From Streptomyces sp. col6 (lineage in GTDB: Bacteria; Actinomycetota; Actinomycetes; Streptomycetales; Streptomycetaceae), in contig NZ_RDBL01000009.1 in assembly GCF_008042035.1 (NCBI RefSeq), forward strand, positions 351,400 to 415,399: a DNA stretch of 64,000 nt, given 5' to 3'. How positions within the stretch are numbered: position 1 is the first letter of the stretch; every line of letters starts with the position of its first letter. This document shows positions 1 through 7,893 of the stretch, in pieces. Under the pieces are notes generated by a model. The model was not told the DNA's origin. It was given only the letters and a program-made list of their open reading frames with translations, and did not search any database. Both the position numbers and the translations under genes were made by a program.

Positions 1-705
1 GCCCCTCTCGGCCGGCTCGGGCCGCTCCTTGCCCTCGGACTTCGCCTCGATCAGCTCTTCCAGGGCGTCGCGGTAGTGGTCCCGGAACTGGGTGATGTCG
101 TCGGTGGTCATGGACTCGGCAAGCTGGACGGCCTGCTCGATCTCCGACTCCTCCAGCTCCACCGGCCGCGGCGCCAGGGACTCGGGGCTGCGGACCTCGT
201 CGGGCCAGTGCATCGCGTGCAGCACGATCGCACCCTCGCGCACCTGCAAGAGCCCCAGCCGCTCACGGCCGTGCCACGCCCATTTCGCGATGGCGACCTT
301 GTCGGAGCGTTCCAGGGCCTTGCGCAGAAGGGTGTAGGGCTTGGCGGCGACCTGGCCGTCGGCCCCGAGGTAATAGCTCTCGCCGATCCGGACCGGGTCG
401 ATGCTGCCGGCGTCGACGAACGCGACGATCTCAATCGCCTTCGCCGTCGGCAGCGGCATCTCCTGCAGCTCCCGGTCGGTCACCGGGACGACCTCGCCCT
501 TGGAGACCTCGTAGCCCTTGCCGATCTCCTCCTGCGACAGCTCCTTCTCATCGAGCTCGCAGACCTTCCGCGTACGGACGCGGCCCATGTCCTCCAGATG
601 CACCCGCCGGAAGTGGATCGAGTGGTCCTCCGTCGCACTGATGATCTTGGTGGGGATCGTGACGAGCCCGAAGCTGATCGCCCCTGACCACAGCGGCCGC
701 GGCAT
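1..705 (-). CDS. ku: Non-homologous end-joining protein Ku (5' part; C-terminus off window)
   Basis: Bacterial Ku homodimer that binds DNA double-strand ends and recruits ligase LigD. The first 235 residues are visible. They begin MPRPLWSGAISFGLVTIPTK and carry the Ku core features SFGLVTIP near residue 11, CELDEKEL, and GYEV followed by a run around a VTD(R)EL motif. The ATG at 705 has GGAGGT at 713-718. The reading frame is open to base 1 and ends in a charged tract (EAKSEGKERPEPAERG), typical of the linker after the Ku core, so only the C-terminal tail is missing. The usual ligD neighbour would lie outside the window. Identification is from recognisable family sequence. Confidence 0.95.
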   Translation of the reverse strand, partial: MPRPLWSGAISFGLVTIPTKIISATEDHSIHFRRVHLEDMGRVRTRKVCELDEKELSQEEIGKGYEVSKGEVVPVTDRELQEMPLPTAKAIEIVAFVDAGSIDPVRIGESYYLGADGQVAAKPYTLLRKALERSDKVAIAKWAWHGRERLGLLQVREGAIVLHAMHWPDEVRSPESLAPRPVELEESEIEQAVQLAESMTTDDITQFRDHYRDALEELIEAKSEGKERPEPAERG

Positions 706-888
706 ACGCACACACCTCCAGACCCCCCTGAGGACAGAGACGGAGGCAAGCCGCGCCGGGCGGCTCATCGCCGCGGCCCGGCCGCCGCCCCATCTCGATC
801 CTCGCGCCTCGCACGGACCACCGCACCCCGAGTCCGAGCATCCCCATGAGCGCGCAGGCTCACCGCCAGAGCTTCCGCAGGCGCCGCC

Positions 889-1255
889 TCAGGCAGTGCC
901 CTTCCGCTCCTCCTCCAGCTTTTTGAGGGCATCGTCCAAGGTGTGGCGCCGTGCCCCGCGCCACACATGCCACGCCCGCCTCGTACACCTCGCGATGTTC
1001 CGCGACTACGCGCCGCAGAGGCATCGGCCGGCTCAGGGTCTCCCGGCCGTTGGTCAGCGTCACACGCAGCTGGAACGCCGTCACGGCGGTGCACCAATCC
1101 TGCGGATTCGGTTCTCGACTGATCAGGTCCGCCAGAATCCGCCTGGCCCCGCCATGAGCGGGTACGCCTATGTGATCTTCTCCCTCAAGGAAGGTGACAT
1201 CGAAGAACTGCGCGACCACCGGGTCGTCCGCAGTCCGTCCAGTGACGCCGAGCAA
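889..1255 (-). pseudogene. Hypothetical protein gene, apparently frameshifted near the 3' end
   Basis: The frame read from TTG at 1255 gives a natural-looking acidic/hydrophobic protein (DPVVAQFFDVTFLEGEDHIG, later LRVTLTNGRETLSRPMPLRR). After the residues AEHREVY the frame turns into low-quality Arg/Gly-rich sequence. The neighbouring frame then continues with a convincing C-terminus, TLDDALKKLEEERKGTA, and stops at 891-889. This suggests a single indel near 965-985. There is also an in-frame TAG 24 nt upstream of the TTG and no clear ribosome binding site, so the 5' end may be damaged too. No family recognised. Confidence 0.4.
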
Positions 1256-1442
1256 CTGCCCGTCCAGCGGCTAGCCATCTCTTCATCCAACGCCCACAAG
1301 GCCCCCCACACACAAGCAGCTGCCGCCGGTGTGCTGTGAGTCACGTTCGCGCGCGGCGGGGTACACCCCTGGTACGCAAGTTGGGCATTCTCTCTGGCGG
1401 CCGTGCAACGGGGTACGGCGCGCCGACCGACTGGGGGGACCA

Positions 1443-2168
1443 ATGTCGCGATACACGGGCGGGGAGCAGGAGCGAAGAACGGGCCGCGGGCGAGGGGTGA
1501 TCGAGGGGGCGTTCGCGCTCCTGGATGCGTTGCGCAGGTGCGGCGGGGAGGCAGGGCTCACCGAGATCGCTGCGGCCTGCTCCCTGCCCAAGGGGAGCGC
1601 TCACCGGCTGCTGGAGCAGTTGCTGCTGGTGGGCGCCGTGGAGCGGCGAGGCAGCCGCTACCGCGTCGGATCGCAGCTCTACCGTCTCGGACAGGTCTGG
1701 GAGCCGCACCCGGGCTTACGGGTGGCGGCTCGTCATCCGCTGCACCGGCTGCGGGCGGTCACCGGGGCGAGTGCCCTGCTGACCGTCCTGCACGAGGGCC
1801 GGGCCCTGACTGTGGCGTCCGTGCCGGGCGAGGCGGAGCCTCTGGTGCCGGTACAGAACGGGATGAGCTTCCTGTTGGACACGGCGGCCGGCCAGGTACT
1901 GAGCGGTGGGGGCAGGGCCGGTTCCGGGGGTCGACCGGCGGGGACGGTGATGGAGTGCGAGGAGGTGATGAACGGGGTGTGCTGCGCGGCGCTTCCGGTG
2001 CGCGGGCGCGACGGGCGGGCCGTCGCCGCGATCGCCGTCATGACGTTGTCCGCGCAAGGACTGCAGCGGGCGGCCCACGAAGCGGCGCTGGCGGCCACGG
2101 CCGTCACAGCGGCCCTCGCCCGTACAGACGTGCCCCTGCCCTGTCTGCCCCCGGTAATGCACTACTGA
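1443..2168 (+). CDS. IclR family transcriptional regulator
   Basis: 241 aa from the ATG at 1443, preceded by a GGGGGA ribosome binding site; the frame is open further upstream but lacks a better start. Residues about 20-75 form the IclR winged helix (GAFALLDALRRCGG...LTEIAAACSLPKGSAHRLLEQL, then the wing VERRGSRYRVG). Residues about 90-230 are the shortened effector-binding domain (GRALTVASVPGE; CCAALPVRGRDGRAVAAIAV). IclR proteins usually repress adjacent catabolic genes, but no obvious target is adjacent here. The domain is slightly shorter than typical (about 250 aa). Ligand unknown. Confidence 0.85.
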   Translation: MSRYTGGEQERRTGRGRGVIEGAFALLDALRRCGGEAGLTEIAAACSLPKGSAHRLLEQLLLVGAVERRGSRYRVGSQLYRLGQVWEPHPGLRVAARHPLHRLRAVTGASALLTVLHEGRALTVASVPGEAEPLVPVQNGMSFLLDTAAGQVLSGGGRAGSGGRPAGTVMECEEVMNGVCCAALPVRGRDGRAVAAIAVMTLSAQGLQRAAHEAALAATAVTAALARTDVPLPCLPPVMHY

Positions 2169-2323
2169 CTCACCGTCAGGTATGGGCTCGTGAGGTGACT
2201 GCTTGTCCTCCGCGCCCCGGTTCCGCTCAGTGGAACGCGCGTAGAACGACGGGCCGCGGCTCAGGCAGTCTGTTCATCGAGCCGGTCGGGGGACCGGCGA
2301 AGACCTGAAACCAGGGGGACAAC

Positions 2324-2791
2324 ATGAGCATCCGACGACTGACCACCTTCGCCCTCGCAGGCGCACTGGGCCTCGGTTCGCTGGTGGGCGCCGCCGGCGC
2401 CGCGCAGGCCGATCCGGTCGACTACGTGCAGATCCGTCTCGTCGACCTGTACTGCGGCGACGAGAGCGAAGGCGACCACGACGAGGCCTACCTCAACATC
2501 GCAGCGAACGGCGGCAAGGCCGTGAAGCTCTGGCCCGCCAAGGCGTCGTACCAGACCATGGGAACCGGCTACCGCCGCGCCCTGGACGAGAGCAACGGCA
2601 ACGCGCTGCTGGTCCTGGGCAAGACCGAGTCACGCACGCTTTCGCTGTGGGACTACGACAGCACCAGCAGCGACGACCGGCTCGGCTCGGTGACCGTCAC
2701 CGGCAACGAGGCAGGCGCGGAGACGCAGTACCGAGTCCTGGAAGGCTCCGGTGGCGTCTACACCATCGCCTACCAGGTCATCGACATCTGA
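2324..2791 (+). CDS. Small secreted protein of unknown function
   Basis: 155 aa. The ATG follows GGGGGACAAC. The N-terminus is a classical signal peptide: SIRR, a hydrophobic stretch (FALAGALGLGSLVGAAGAA) and an AQA cleavage site before DPVDYVQI, giving a mature protein of about 126 aa. The mature part is acidic, begins IRLVDLYCGDESEGDHDEAYL and ends in a beta-rich tail (LGSVTVTG...YTIAYQVIDI). It resembles secreted Streptomyces beta-sandwich proteins, but I recognise no named family. It is a single transcription unit, followed at once by a strong terminator hairpin. Confidence 0.8.
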   Translation: MSIRRLTTFALAGALGLGSLVGAAGAAQADPVDYVQIRLVDLYCGDESEGDHDEAYLNIAANGGKAVKLWPAKASYQTMGTGYRRALDESNGNALLVLGKTESRTLSLWDYDSTSSDDRLGSVTVTGNEAGAETQYRVLEGSGGVYTIAYQVIDI

Positions 2792-2800
2792 TCCGCCCCT

Positions 2801-2829
2801 TCCGGCCGGACCCAACCGGTCCGGCCGGA
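2801..2829 (+). terminator. Rho-independent-type terminator after the secreted protein gene
   Basis: Perfect 12 bp inverted repeat TCCGGCCGGACC (2801-2812) / GGTCCGGCCGGA (2818-2829) with a 5 nt loop, starting 10 nt after the stop codon. There is no T-tract, as is common in Streptomyces. Confidence 0.75.
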
Positions 2830-3086
2830 CCGCGGCAGAGCACAAAACGCGAGAGCGACCGGCACAGAACCACACGCCGTCGACTGCGCGTCGGGCCACA
2901 GCAAACCTCCGCCCGCGCCCGGCACCGCCACCCGTCGGGAGACCATCTACCGCAGCCGGCCGGCCCCGGTGCCCCCGGAGGGACGAGTGACCGCGCCGCA
3001 CGACAGTTCACCAGCATGAGCGCTCGAGGCAATGCCAGGACCTGGGTCTGCCCATCCCGCAGTCCAGACGCGGAGGTGGTTGTGGT

Positions 3087-3617
3087 TCAGAGGTCGATGA
3101 CGGCCCAGAGGCGACGCCCGTCCGGGCCTGTGTCCATGCCGCACTCCGTAACCGGACGGTGCGCCGTGATCCGGTGCAGCACATCCGAGCCGGCCTCGTC
3201 GTCCAGGTCAGCGAGCCCAGAGTGGTGGGACAGAGCAAGGATGCAGGCCTGCCCGTCCTGGTCGGACAGATGGACGGACACCCGATTCCCCTGGTCCGCG
3301 ACCGTTGTCTCGACGAGGAGCACCGTGACCGCCTCGACCGCGTCCAACACGGTCTGACCGGGCCAAAGATCCCACGCCCCGAGCTGGGCAAGGACCGCGT
3401 TCTTGGCTTTGCCGGCCGCCCACCGGTTCGCCGCATACACCCAGTTCCCGCCACGCCGGTTCCGCATCACCACGCCGCACCGTGCCGACCTGGCAAGCCC
3501 GCCTGGGCCACCGTCCGCAGTCTCGGGGCGGGGCGGAGAGACCGGCCTCTTCGGCGGCGGAGGCGTCTTCGGTGGGTACGACGGCGGGGTCGGCTGCTCG
3601 ATCGGCGCTGCTGGCAT
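3087..3617 (-). CDS. Hypothetical protein, possibly a diverged anti-sigma/ATPase-like domain (copy A of a duplicated gene)
   Basis: 176 aa from the ATG at 3617, preceded by GGGAGG (tight spacing of 4 nt); an alternative ATG lies at 3632. A Pro-rich N-terminus (TPPSYPPKTPPPPKRP) precedes a globular part: VMRNRRGGNWVYAANRW, WPGQTVLDAVEAVTVLLVET, VSVHLSDQDGQACILALSHH, and a C-terminal DGRRLWAVIDL. The strand-helix pattern with the closing 'LWAVIDL' recalls the short histidine-kinase-like ATPases common in Streptomyces, but the Asn-box residues are not visible, so function is uncertain. A frameshifted, truncated copy lies at 9647-10122. Confidence 0.55.
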   Translation of the reverse strand: MPAAPIEQPTPPSYPPKTPPPPKRPVSPPRPETADGGPGGLARSARCGVVMRNRRGGNWVYAANRWAAGKAKNAVLAQLGAWDLWPGQTVLDAVEAVTVLLVETTVADQGNRVSVHLSDQDGQACILALSHHSGLADLDDEAGSDVLHRITAHRPVTECGMDTGPDGRRLWAVIDL

Positions 3618-3646
3618 GGGACCTCCCGGCATGGACAGGCGCAGAG
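3141..3646. repeat. Direct repeat copy A (about 500 bp, partner 9647-10151)
   Basis: The segments 3141-3646 and 9647-10151 align almost without gaps in the same orientation, at roughly 85 percent identity by eye, with a single 1-base length difference. Both start at the shared block GCACTCCGTAACCGG and end near ATGGACAGGCGC. The repeat covers the 5' nine-tenths of the gene at 3087-3617. Confidence 0.85.
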
Positions 3647-3711
3647 AAATACGCCCTGTGATCAGAGTAGGGCGGACAGCCATGCGGCCGGGGGGATTGC
3701 CCGGAAGACCC

Positions 3712-3962
3712 CCCATCGCCGGGGAGCCGAGCGACGGCCCGTTCGGCAGCCTCGCTCACGTGATGCCAGAGGCGCCAGCGGTCCGCGACCTGGACCGCCT
3801 GTGGAGTACCGACGGTCCCGCCTTCGGCGAAGGACGGCGCCCGGCCACGACAGATTCACCTCAACGCCCGGCCGGCGCGGCGAGCCCGGCCGCAGGGCTG
3901 GAGGCCTCCCGGTCGGGCAGCACGTCGAACAGCGCATGGTCGGCGAACAGGACAGCGTGGGG
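3712..3962 (-). pseudogene. ISL3-type transposase fragment
   Basis: On the minus strand, frames that need at least one stop/shift repair read HAVLFADHALFDVLPDREAS (about 3962-3900), then GRAPSFAEGG, then QAVQVADRWRLWHHVSEAAE followed by RAVARL (about 3808-3720). These match the central DDE-region pattern of ISL3-family transposases, where the run 'ICRDRA..YAEG......AVQVADRWHLWHNL' is typical. A TGA interrupts the middle, and both ends of the gene are gone. Decayed remnant, not functional. Confidence 0.7.
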
Positions 3963-4044
3963 ACGGGTTGACGGGGCATTGCGACGGTGGGCGGCGCAGC
4001 GCGAGAGCAGCCGACGAGGCCCCGGCAGGTGCCATGGCCGGGTG

Positions 4045-4338
4045 CTACGGCCCGCGCCGGTCCACGGGGTGACCCAGGACTTCCGACATGGCGCGGGTCG
4101 AGCGCAGGAGCTCGGCCGAGAGGCGTGTCAGATCGTGCTCCGTGATGCCCCGCGCGGGCATCACCAGCGTGACGACGAGCGGGAAGGACTCGCCCGCCGT
4201 GAAGACGGGGGCCGCCACCGAAGTGATGCCGGGGATGCCCCCCCGACGGTGGAGGCCACGCCGTCCCGTAGTGCCTCGGCCTTGATCCGGTCGACGCGGT
4301 CCAGGGTGGCCGTGTCCAGGGTCTCCAGTTCCATCCCC
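4045..4338 (-). pseudogene. IclR-family regulator, C-terminal fragment
   Basis: Minus-strand reading gives LDRVDRIKAEALRDGVASTV, then, after a frame change at a run of seven G (4238-4244), GIPGITSVAAPVFTAGESFP and LVVTLVMPARGITEHDLTRL, ending HPVDRRGP and TAG at 4047-4045. The 'ITSVAAPVF...PLVVTLV' segment is the typical C-terminal effector-domain pattern of IclR proteins. The N-terminal DNA-binding half is absent; the sequence joins directly to transposase-derived DNA at about 4338. Confidence 0.7.
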
Positions 4339-4707
4339 TTTTGAGGAGCCGCGACCGCCGGCGCTTTCCGCGCGCCGGCGGCGTGCTGGTGGGCCCGCGC
4401 AGCTGTCGAGTCCACCGAGACGTCCCAGTCGATCCGGCCCACGGCGTCCTCGGCCGCCTGGATCCGCGACAGCAGCATCGTCCATGTTCCATCCGCTGAC
4501 CAGCGGCGATGACGTTTGTAAACGGTCTCCCACGACCCGAACCGCTCCGGCAGGTCCCTCCACTGCACGCCCGTCCGGACCCGTTAGAGCACCCCATTGA
4601 CCACCCGACGGTGGTCACTCCACCGGCCCCGCGCGCCCCACCAGGAGGCAAGAACGACTCCAGCGGTCCCACTCCGCATTCGTCAGATCACCACGACCCT
4701 TACAAAC
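4339..4707 (-). pseudogene. IS5-type transposase, N-terminal fragment
   Basis: Minus-strand pieces read KGRGDLTNAEWDR, then LESFLPPGG in a second frame, then QWRDLPERFGSWETVYKRHR and RWSADGTWTMLLSRIQAAED with RIDWDVSVDSTAARAHQHAA. This is the well-known first half of two-frame IS5-group Streptomyces transposases; the DSTAARAHQHAA stretch holds the first DDE aspartate. At least two frame changes are needed, and the catalytic second half is missing. It ends directly against the IclR fragment. Confidence 0.8.
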
Positions 4708-4917
4708 AGCCCGACCCCAACACCCCACGTTCGTCAGGAGATCCGAGAAACAGTGCCCAGGAAGCTGACGCCGGTTCCCGCGAGCCCGGCAAGGGCAGAC
4801 GATGGACACTGCACTGACTGAAGTAGGTCAACACCCCGTCTAGCGGCCAAAGACGACGGGTGCCAGAGAGAATCAGTTCATGGCGGTCGAGACCGGCTCC
4901 GTGGCAGCCCGTCATAG

Positions 4918-5556
4918 TCAGCCATCCCGGTTCATCGCCCTGCGTGCGCCGGCGCGGACGAGCCGCGGGAGATTCGAGGCCAGGGCCAGGCCGCCGAAAA
5001 AGATATAGGCGAGCACGGGGTGACCGTGGGGCGTGATGCCACCCATACCCACGCCACCGACGAAATAGATCGCGCCCTCAACGGAGTTCACCGCGAGCGA
5101 TACGAGACTCAACCCTGTCGTGGTAGGGCTCTTCATCCCTCGATACAGGGCAGGAAGGGAGTAGCAGGCCGAGGCGATGACGAGAGCGGACCCGAGCGCA
5201 GGCTCCATGTACCCGGCGCCGAGGCCAACGATCGTGACCAGGCCGATGGCCGCGAAGCTGAAGAGAGTCGCCGCCACGATGGTCTTGTTCATCGCATGTT
5301 CGGCTTTGGCCACTTCGCGCCAGAGCAAACCGTGGAACACCAGCCACACCATGCCAGCCACGGCAGCAGCCACCGACTGCGCGAGAACGGCTACGGCTAT
5401 CCACCCCGGACCCGTGCCGGCCAGCACACCCATACTCACCGGGCTGATGCCGTGCCCGGACCTCGTCCGCTTCACGCGCAGCCACGCCGGCACCGACCGC
5501 GCGACCTCGATCGCCACGAGCGCGGTGCCCGATACCAGCGCGCCATTCACATGCAT
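4918..5556 (-). CDS. PQ-loop / SWEET-like multi-span membrane protein
   Basis: 212 aa with about seven hydrophobic segments. Two related cytoplasmic/TM elements are visible: WLRVKRTRSGHGISPVSMGV (residues about 25-45) and LYRGMKSPTTTGLSLVSLAV (about 137-157). This is the pattern of PQ-loop repeat proteins, where a basic, TG(I/L)S-containing loop opens each triple-helix repeat; the Pro-Gln dipeptide itself is not seen. Such proteins move sugars, amino acids or other small solutes across the membrane. The ATG at 5556 is not preceded by a strong ribosome binding site. It stands alone between transposon debris and a GC-rich empty stretch. Substrate unknown. Confidence 0.6.
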   Translation of the reverse strand: MHVNGALVSGTALVAIEVARSVPAWLRVKRTRSGHGISPVSMGVLAGTGPGWIAVAVLAQSVAAAVAGMVWLVFHGLLWREVAKAEHAMNKTIVAATLFSFAAIGLVTIVGLGAGYMEPALGSALVIASACYSLPALYRGMKSPTTTGLSLVSLAVNSVEGAIYFVGGVGMGGITPHGHPVLAYIFFGGLALASNLPRLVRAGARRAMNRDG

Positions 5557-5930
5557 CGAAGACCGATCGCGGCGAGCCTGCCAGCGCCAAAACTGATGCT
5601 CTTGATCACAGTCCTCTGTCCCTTGTCTCCGCGGTCACCTTGCATGATGCACAGAGGGAACGGTAGCGGCCGCAGCGCTTGGGACAGCGGCTAGGCACCG
5701 TCGTCAAATGTCACGCCCACATCGGGAAGGATGCGGGGGTGACGGCGGCTTCGTAGGACTCGGCTCCTGCGGGCTGCCGAAGCGGCCGGGGTGAACGATC
5801 CGGCACCCGACGACTACGGCGTTCCCACCTCGGCGGTCGATCCTCTGCCCCTGTGACCACTCGGCATCGTGGCGGGAACGGGATGGCCGTGCGCCCGGGA
5901 AGCGGCACCGGTGCGTGTCCGGGTTCGAGG
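5557..5930. other. Intergenic stretch, no gene supported
   Basis: Only overlapping Arg/Pro-rich shadow frames are open here. I see no family motif, good start site or hairpin. Confidence 0.5.
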
Positions 5931-6524
5931 TCAGGAACGCCGGCCGCTGCGCCGGGGGCGTCGCAGCGGAGCCGCATCCACGGTCCCCAGTGCGGCAGGC
6001 GAGGAGAAACCGCCCGCAACGACCGGGCGCACAGGGGCTGCTAGCTGCGCAGTGGTGCGGTCGGGGTTGCGGCGCGGGCGCTCGGCGCGGGCCAGGACCG
6101 TGACGTTCGGGATCAGTGGCGCGCAGGCTTCGCAGACTTCTTCGACGCTCCAGACACGGCGCATGACCGGGTCGTGGCGCAGGATCAGCAACACGGCACC
6201 CGTGCACGGGGTCTTGGAGTCGGGGTGGGCTTCGCAACTCTGCACGCCGCAGCGGCATCGGGCGTTGGGACGGAGGGTTGCCGCTTTCGCGTGGGCGGCG
6301 GCGTGCCGGGCGGCGAACGCCCGTAGCGCGGGAAGGTCTTCGGAGCGGGGCGGCATCCGGCAGGCTGTCGTGCTGCAGGTGACGGACGCGGATGTTCGGC
6401 CGTGGCCGATGATCCGGACGGTCCAGGCCCGGCCGGGAACCCGCTCGGTGGATGTTTCGGTGTGCACGGTCGTCACGGCCGCATGCTCCAGAGTGCTCAG
6501 CAGATCGAATTGAGATGGCTCCAC
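5931..6524 (-). CDS. Hypothetical cysteine-rich protein
   Basis: 197 aa from the GTG at 6524, with a GGGGG element 9 nt upstream. It contains several Cys/His groups that could bind metal: SVTCSTTACRMPPR (about 47-60), RCRCGVQSCEAH (about 89-100), and VEEVCEACAPL (about 127-137). A hydrophobic strand between them reads GAVLLILRHDPVMRRVWS. The C-terminus becomes Arg/Pro-rich (LRRPRRSGRRS). Similar Cys-rich proteins occur on Streptomyces integrative elements and plasmids, but I cannot name a family. Unbroken frame with a plausible start. Confidence 0.55.
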   Translation of the reverse strand: MEPSQFDLLSTLEHAAVTTVHTETSTERVPGRAWTVRIIGHGRTSASVTCSTTACRMPPRSEDLPALRAFAARHAAAHAKAATLRPNARCRCGVQSCEAHPDSKTPCTGAVLLILRHDPVMRRVWSVEEVCEACAPLIPNVTVLARAERPRRNPDRTTAQLAAPVRPVVAGGFSSPAALGTVDAAPLRRPRRSGRRS

Positions 6525-6617
6525 TATGTGCTACCCCCTATGGCAGGGGGCAACAGCTTCGGCCGGGCAGTTCTCTCCGCCTGGCCCCCGGGCCCGACTG
6601 CAGGGCGCCGCGCTTCC

Positions 6618-7049
6618 TGGTCGCGCGTGCCGGTCCCGTACGACGGGATCAACGGCGAACTCATCGACCTGGAGGCCCGCGGCGCCCACAACATCTGGGC
6701 AGCAGGCCGCAAGCTGAACGACGACGCGGACACCGGACACGCGCTGCTGGCGCACTGGAACGGCCACACCTGGCAGCAGGTCCCCGCGCCCGCAGGCACC
6801 GGCCGGGTGAACGACCTGACACTCGCACCCCAGGGAATCGCGATCACAGGTGAACAGACGGACGGCACGCCGTATGTCATGCGCCTTCGGGACGGCCGGT
6901 GGTCGAAGCTGTCCGTACCCTCGAACAGCGCGGACACAGGCAGCCACCTGACCGGAGCGGCCTGGACCCCTCATGGTGTTACCGCCGTCGGATACGAAGA
7001 GGGGGCCACAGGCCTGCCCAGCCCTCCGCTGCTGACCGGCGGCAACTGA
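6618..7049 (+). pseudogene. C-terminal fragment of a secreted repeat (propeller-like) protein
   Basis: From about 6618 the frame reads as a natural protein: VPYDGINGELIDLEARGAHN, then IWAAGRKLNDDADTGHALLA, HWNGHTWQQVPAPAG, then a second similar unit (DGTPYVMRLRDGRWSKLSVP; GSHLTGAAWTPHGVTAVGYE), and stops at 7049. The repeated 'W.GHTW..VP / DGRWSKLSVP' units look like blades of a beta-propeller. Upstream of 6618 the same frame is non-coding in character, and there is no start codon with a ribosome binding site. The N-terminal part appears to have been lost. Confidence 0.5.
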
Positions 7050-7090
7050 CACCAGGGTCGACGATCCGGTAACGAGCGGTCGAACTGTGC

Positions 7091-7271
7091 ATGCTGGTAC
7101 TGGAGTTGACCACGCACGTGATCGCCGGCACGGCCTTGTTCGGCCCCGTGATCGCCTCTGCCCCTACGGAAAGCCGCCGGACAGCTCGGGGACAGCCTGG
7201 TGATGGTCGCGGCAACCGACGGCTTCTTCGAGCTCAAGCGGAGTCGCAGCGCCAGGCCGTCCTTCGACTGA
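7091..7271 (+). pseudogene. C-terminal fragment of a DsbA-like nitroreductase (Rv2466c type)
   Basis: One frame reads TTHVIAGTALFGPVIASAPT and the next frame continues with GQLGDSLVMVAATDGFFELK then RSRSARPSFD and a TGA at 7269-7271. Together they match the C-terminal end of the mycothiol-dependent nitroreductase / DsbA-like family ('...FFGPV...P.GE.AG.LWD..L......FFELKR.R...P.FD'). A frameshift separates the two halves, and the rest of the gene, including the CxxC active site, is missing. Confidence 0.55.
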
Positions 7272-7374
7272 GCCCATCATGTCCGGGCCGGGTGCCAGGA
7301 GCCGCCCGTCCCGGCCCGAGCGAATCCAGTCCCGTACGCGTCTGCCATGTGCGATACCCGACCAGGAGAACGAG

Positions 7375-7668
7375 GTGAACCCGTTGGAGTGCGACGCCGT
7401 CACCGGCTGGGACAACGACGCCACCGCCGAGGCCCCGGCCGTCTTCACCCGCGCCCACCCGATGTACAGCGCCTCCAGCCGCGACCTGGCCGCGCATGCC
7501 GGTCTCGCCGACAGCCGCAGAATCGTCGAACTGTGCGGCGTCACCGGCACGACCACCGAGGCAATTCTCGCCCTGGCCCCGCCGGACGCCACCGTCATAT
7601 CCCCCGACAGCTCCGCCCGCCATGCGATGGATGCCGCCATCCAGTTGGCCAACGGGCCGACAGTGCAC
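7375..7668 (+). pseudogene. SAM-dependent methyltransferase, N-terminal fragment
   Basis: The GTG at 7375 is preceded by AGGAGA. The product begins MNPLECDAVTGWDNDATAEA and contains the SAM motif I as RIVELCGVTGTTTEAILALA, followed by the acidic-strand motif DATVISPDSSARHAMDAAIQ, as in class I methyltransferases. After about residue 100 (LANGPTVHCAV) the match to a methyltransferase ends. The frame stays open but becomes the antisense of the minus-strand genes that follow, so the gene is a 5' fragment. Confidence 0.6.
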
Positions 7669-7691
7669 TGCGCCGTACTCGGTGTCGGCGC

Positions 7692-7844
7692 TCAGGCAGA
7701 GGCCACTGTCTCCAACCGGCCCTCCTTCGCCTCGGTGACGAGGTCGGCGAACTGCGTCGCGCTCATCTGTACGTGCTGGCCGAGGTCGTCGGTGATGACG
7801 ACACGGCGGTCCTCGCTCGCGGAGGGATCGACGGTGTATTGCAC
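7692..7844 (-). CDS. Small hypothetical protein (50 aa)
   Basis: The minus-strand frame from GTG at 7844 reads MQYTVDPSASEDRRVVITDD, LGQHVQMSATQFADLVTEAK and EGRLETVASA, then stop. The composition is typical of a real acidic Streptomyces protein and unlike the surrounding shadows. It has no strong ribosome binding site and may be the 3' end of a longer, truncated gene. It lies head-on against the methyltransferase fragment. No family recognised. Confidence 0.4.
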   Translation of the reverse strand: MQYTVDPSASEDRRVVITDDLGQHVQMSATQFADLVTEAKEGRLETVASA

Positions 7845-7893
7845 CTGTCTGTGCGGCGTATGCGAAAGGAACCAGAGGGCTGAGAGGCGCGGC

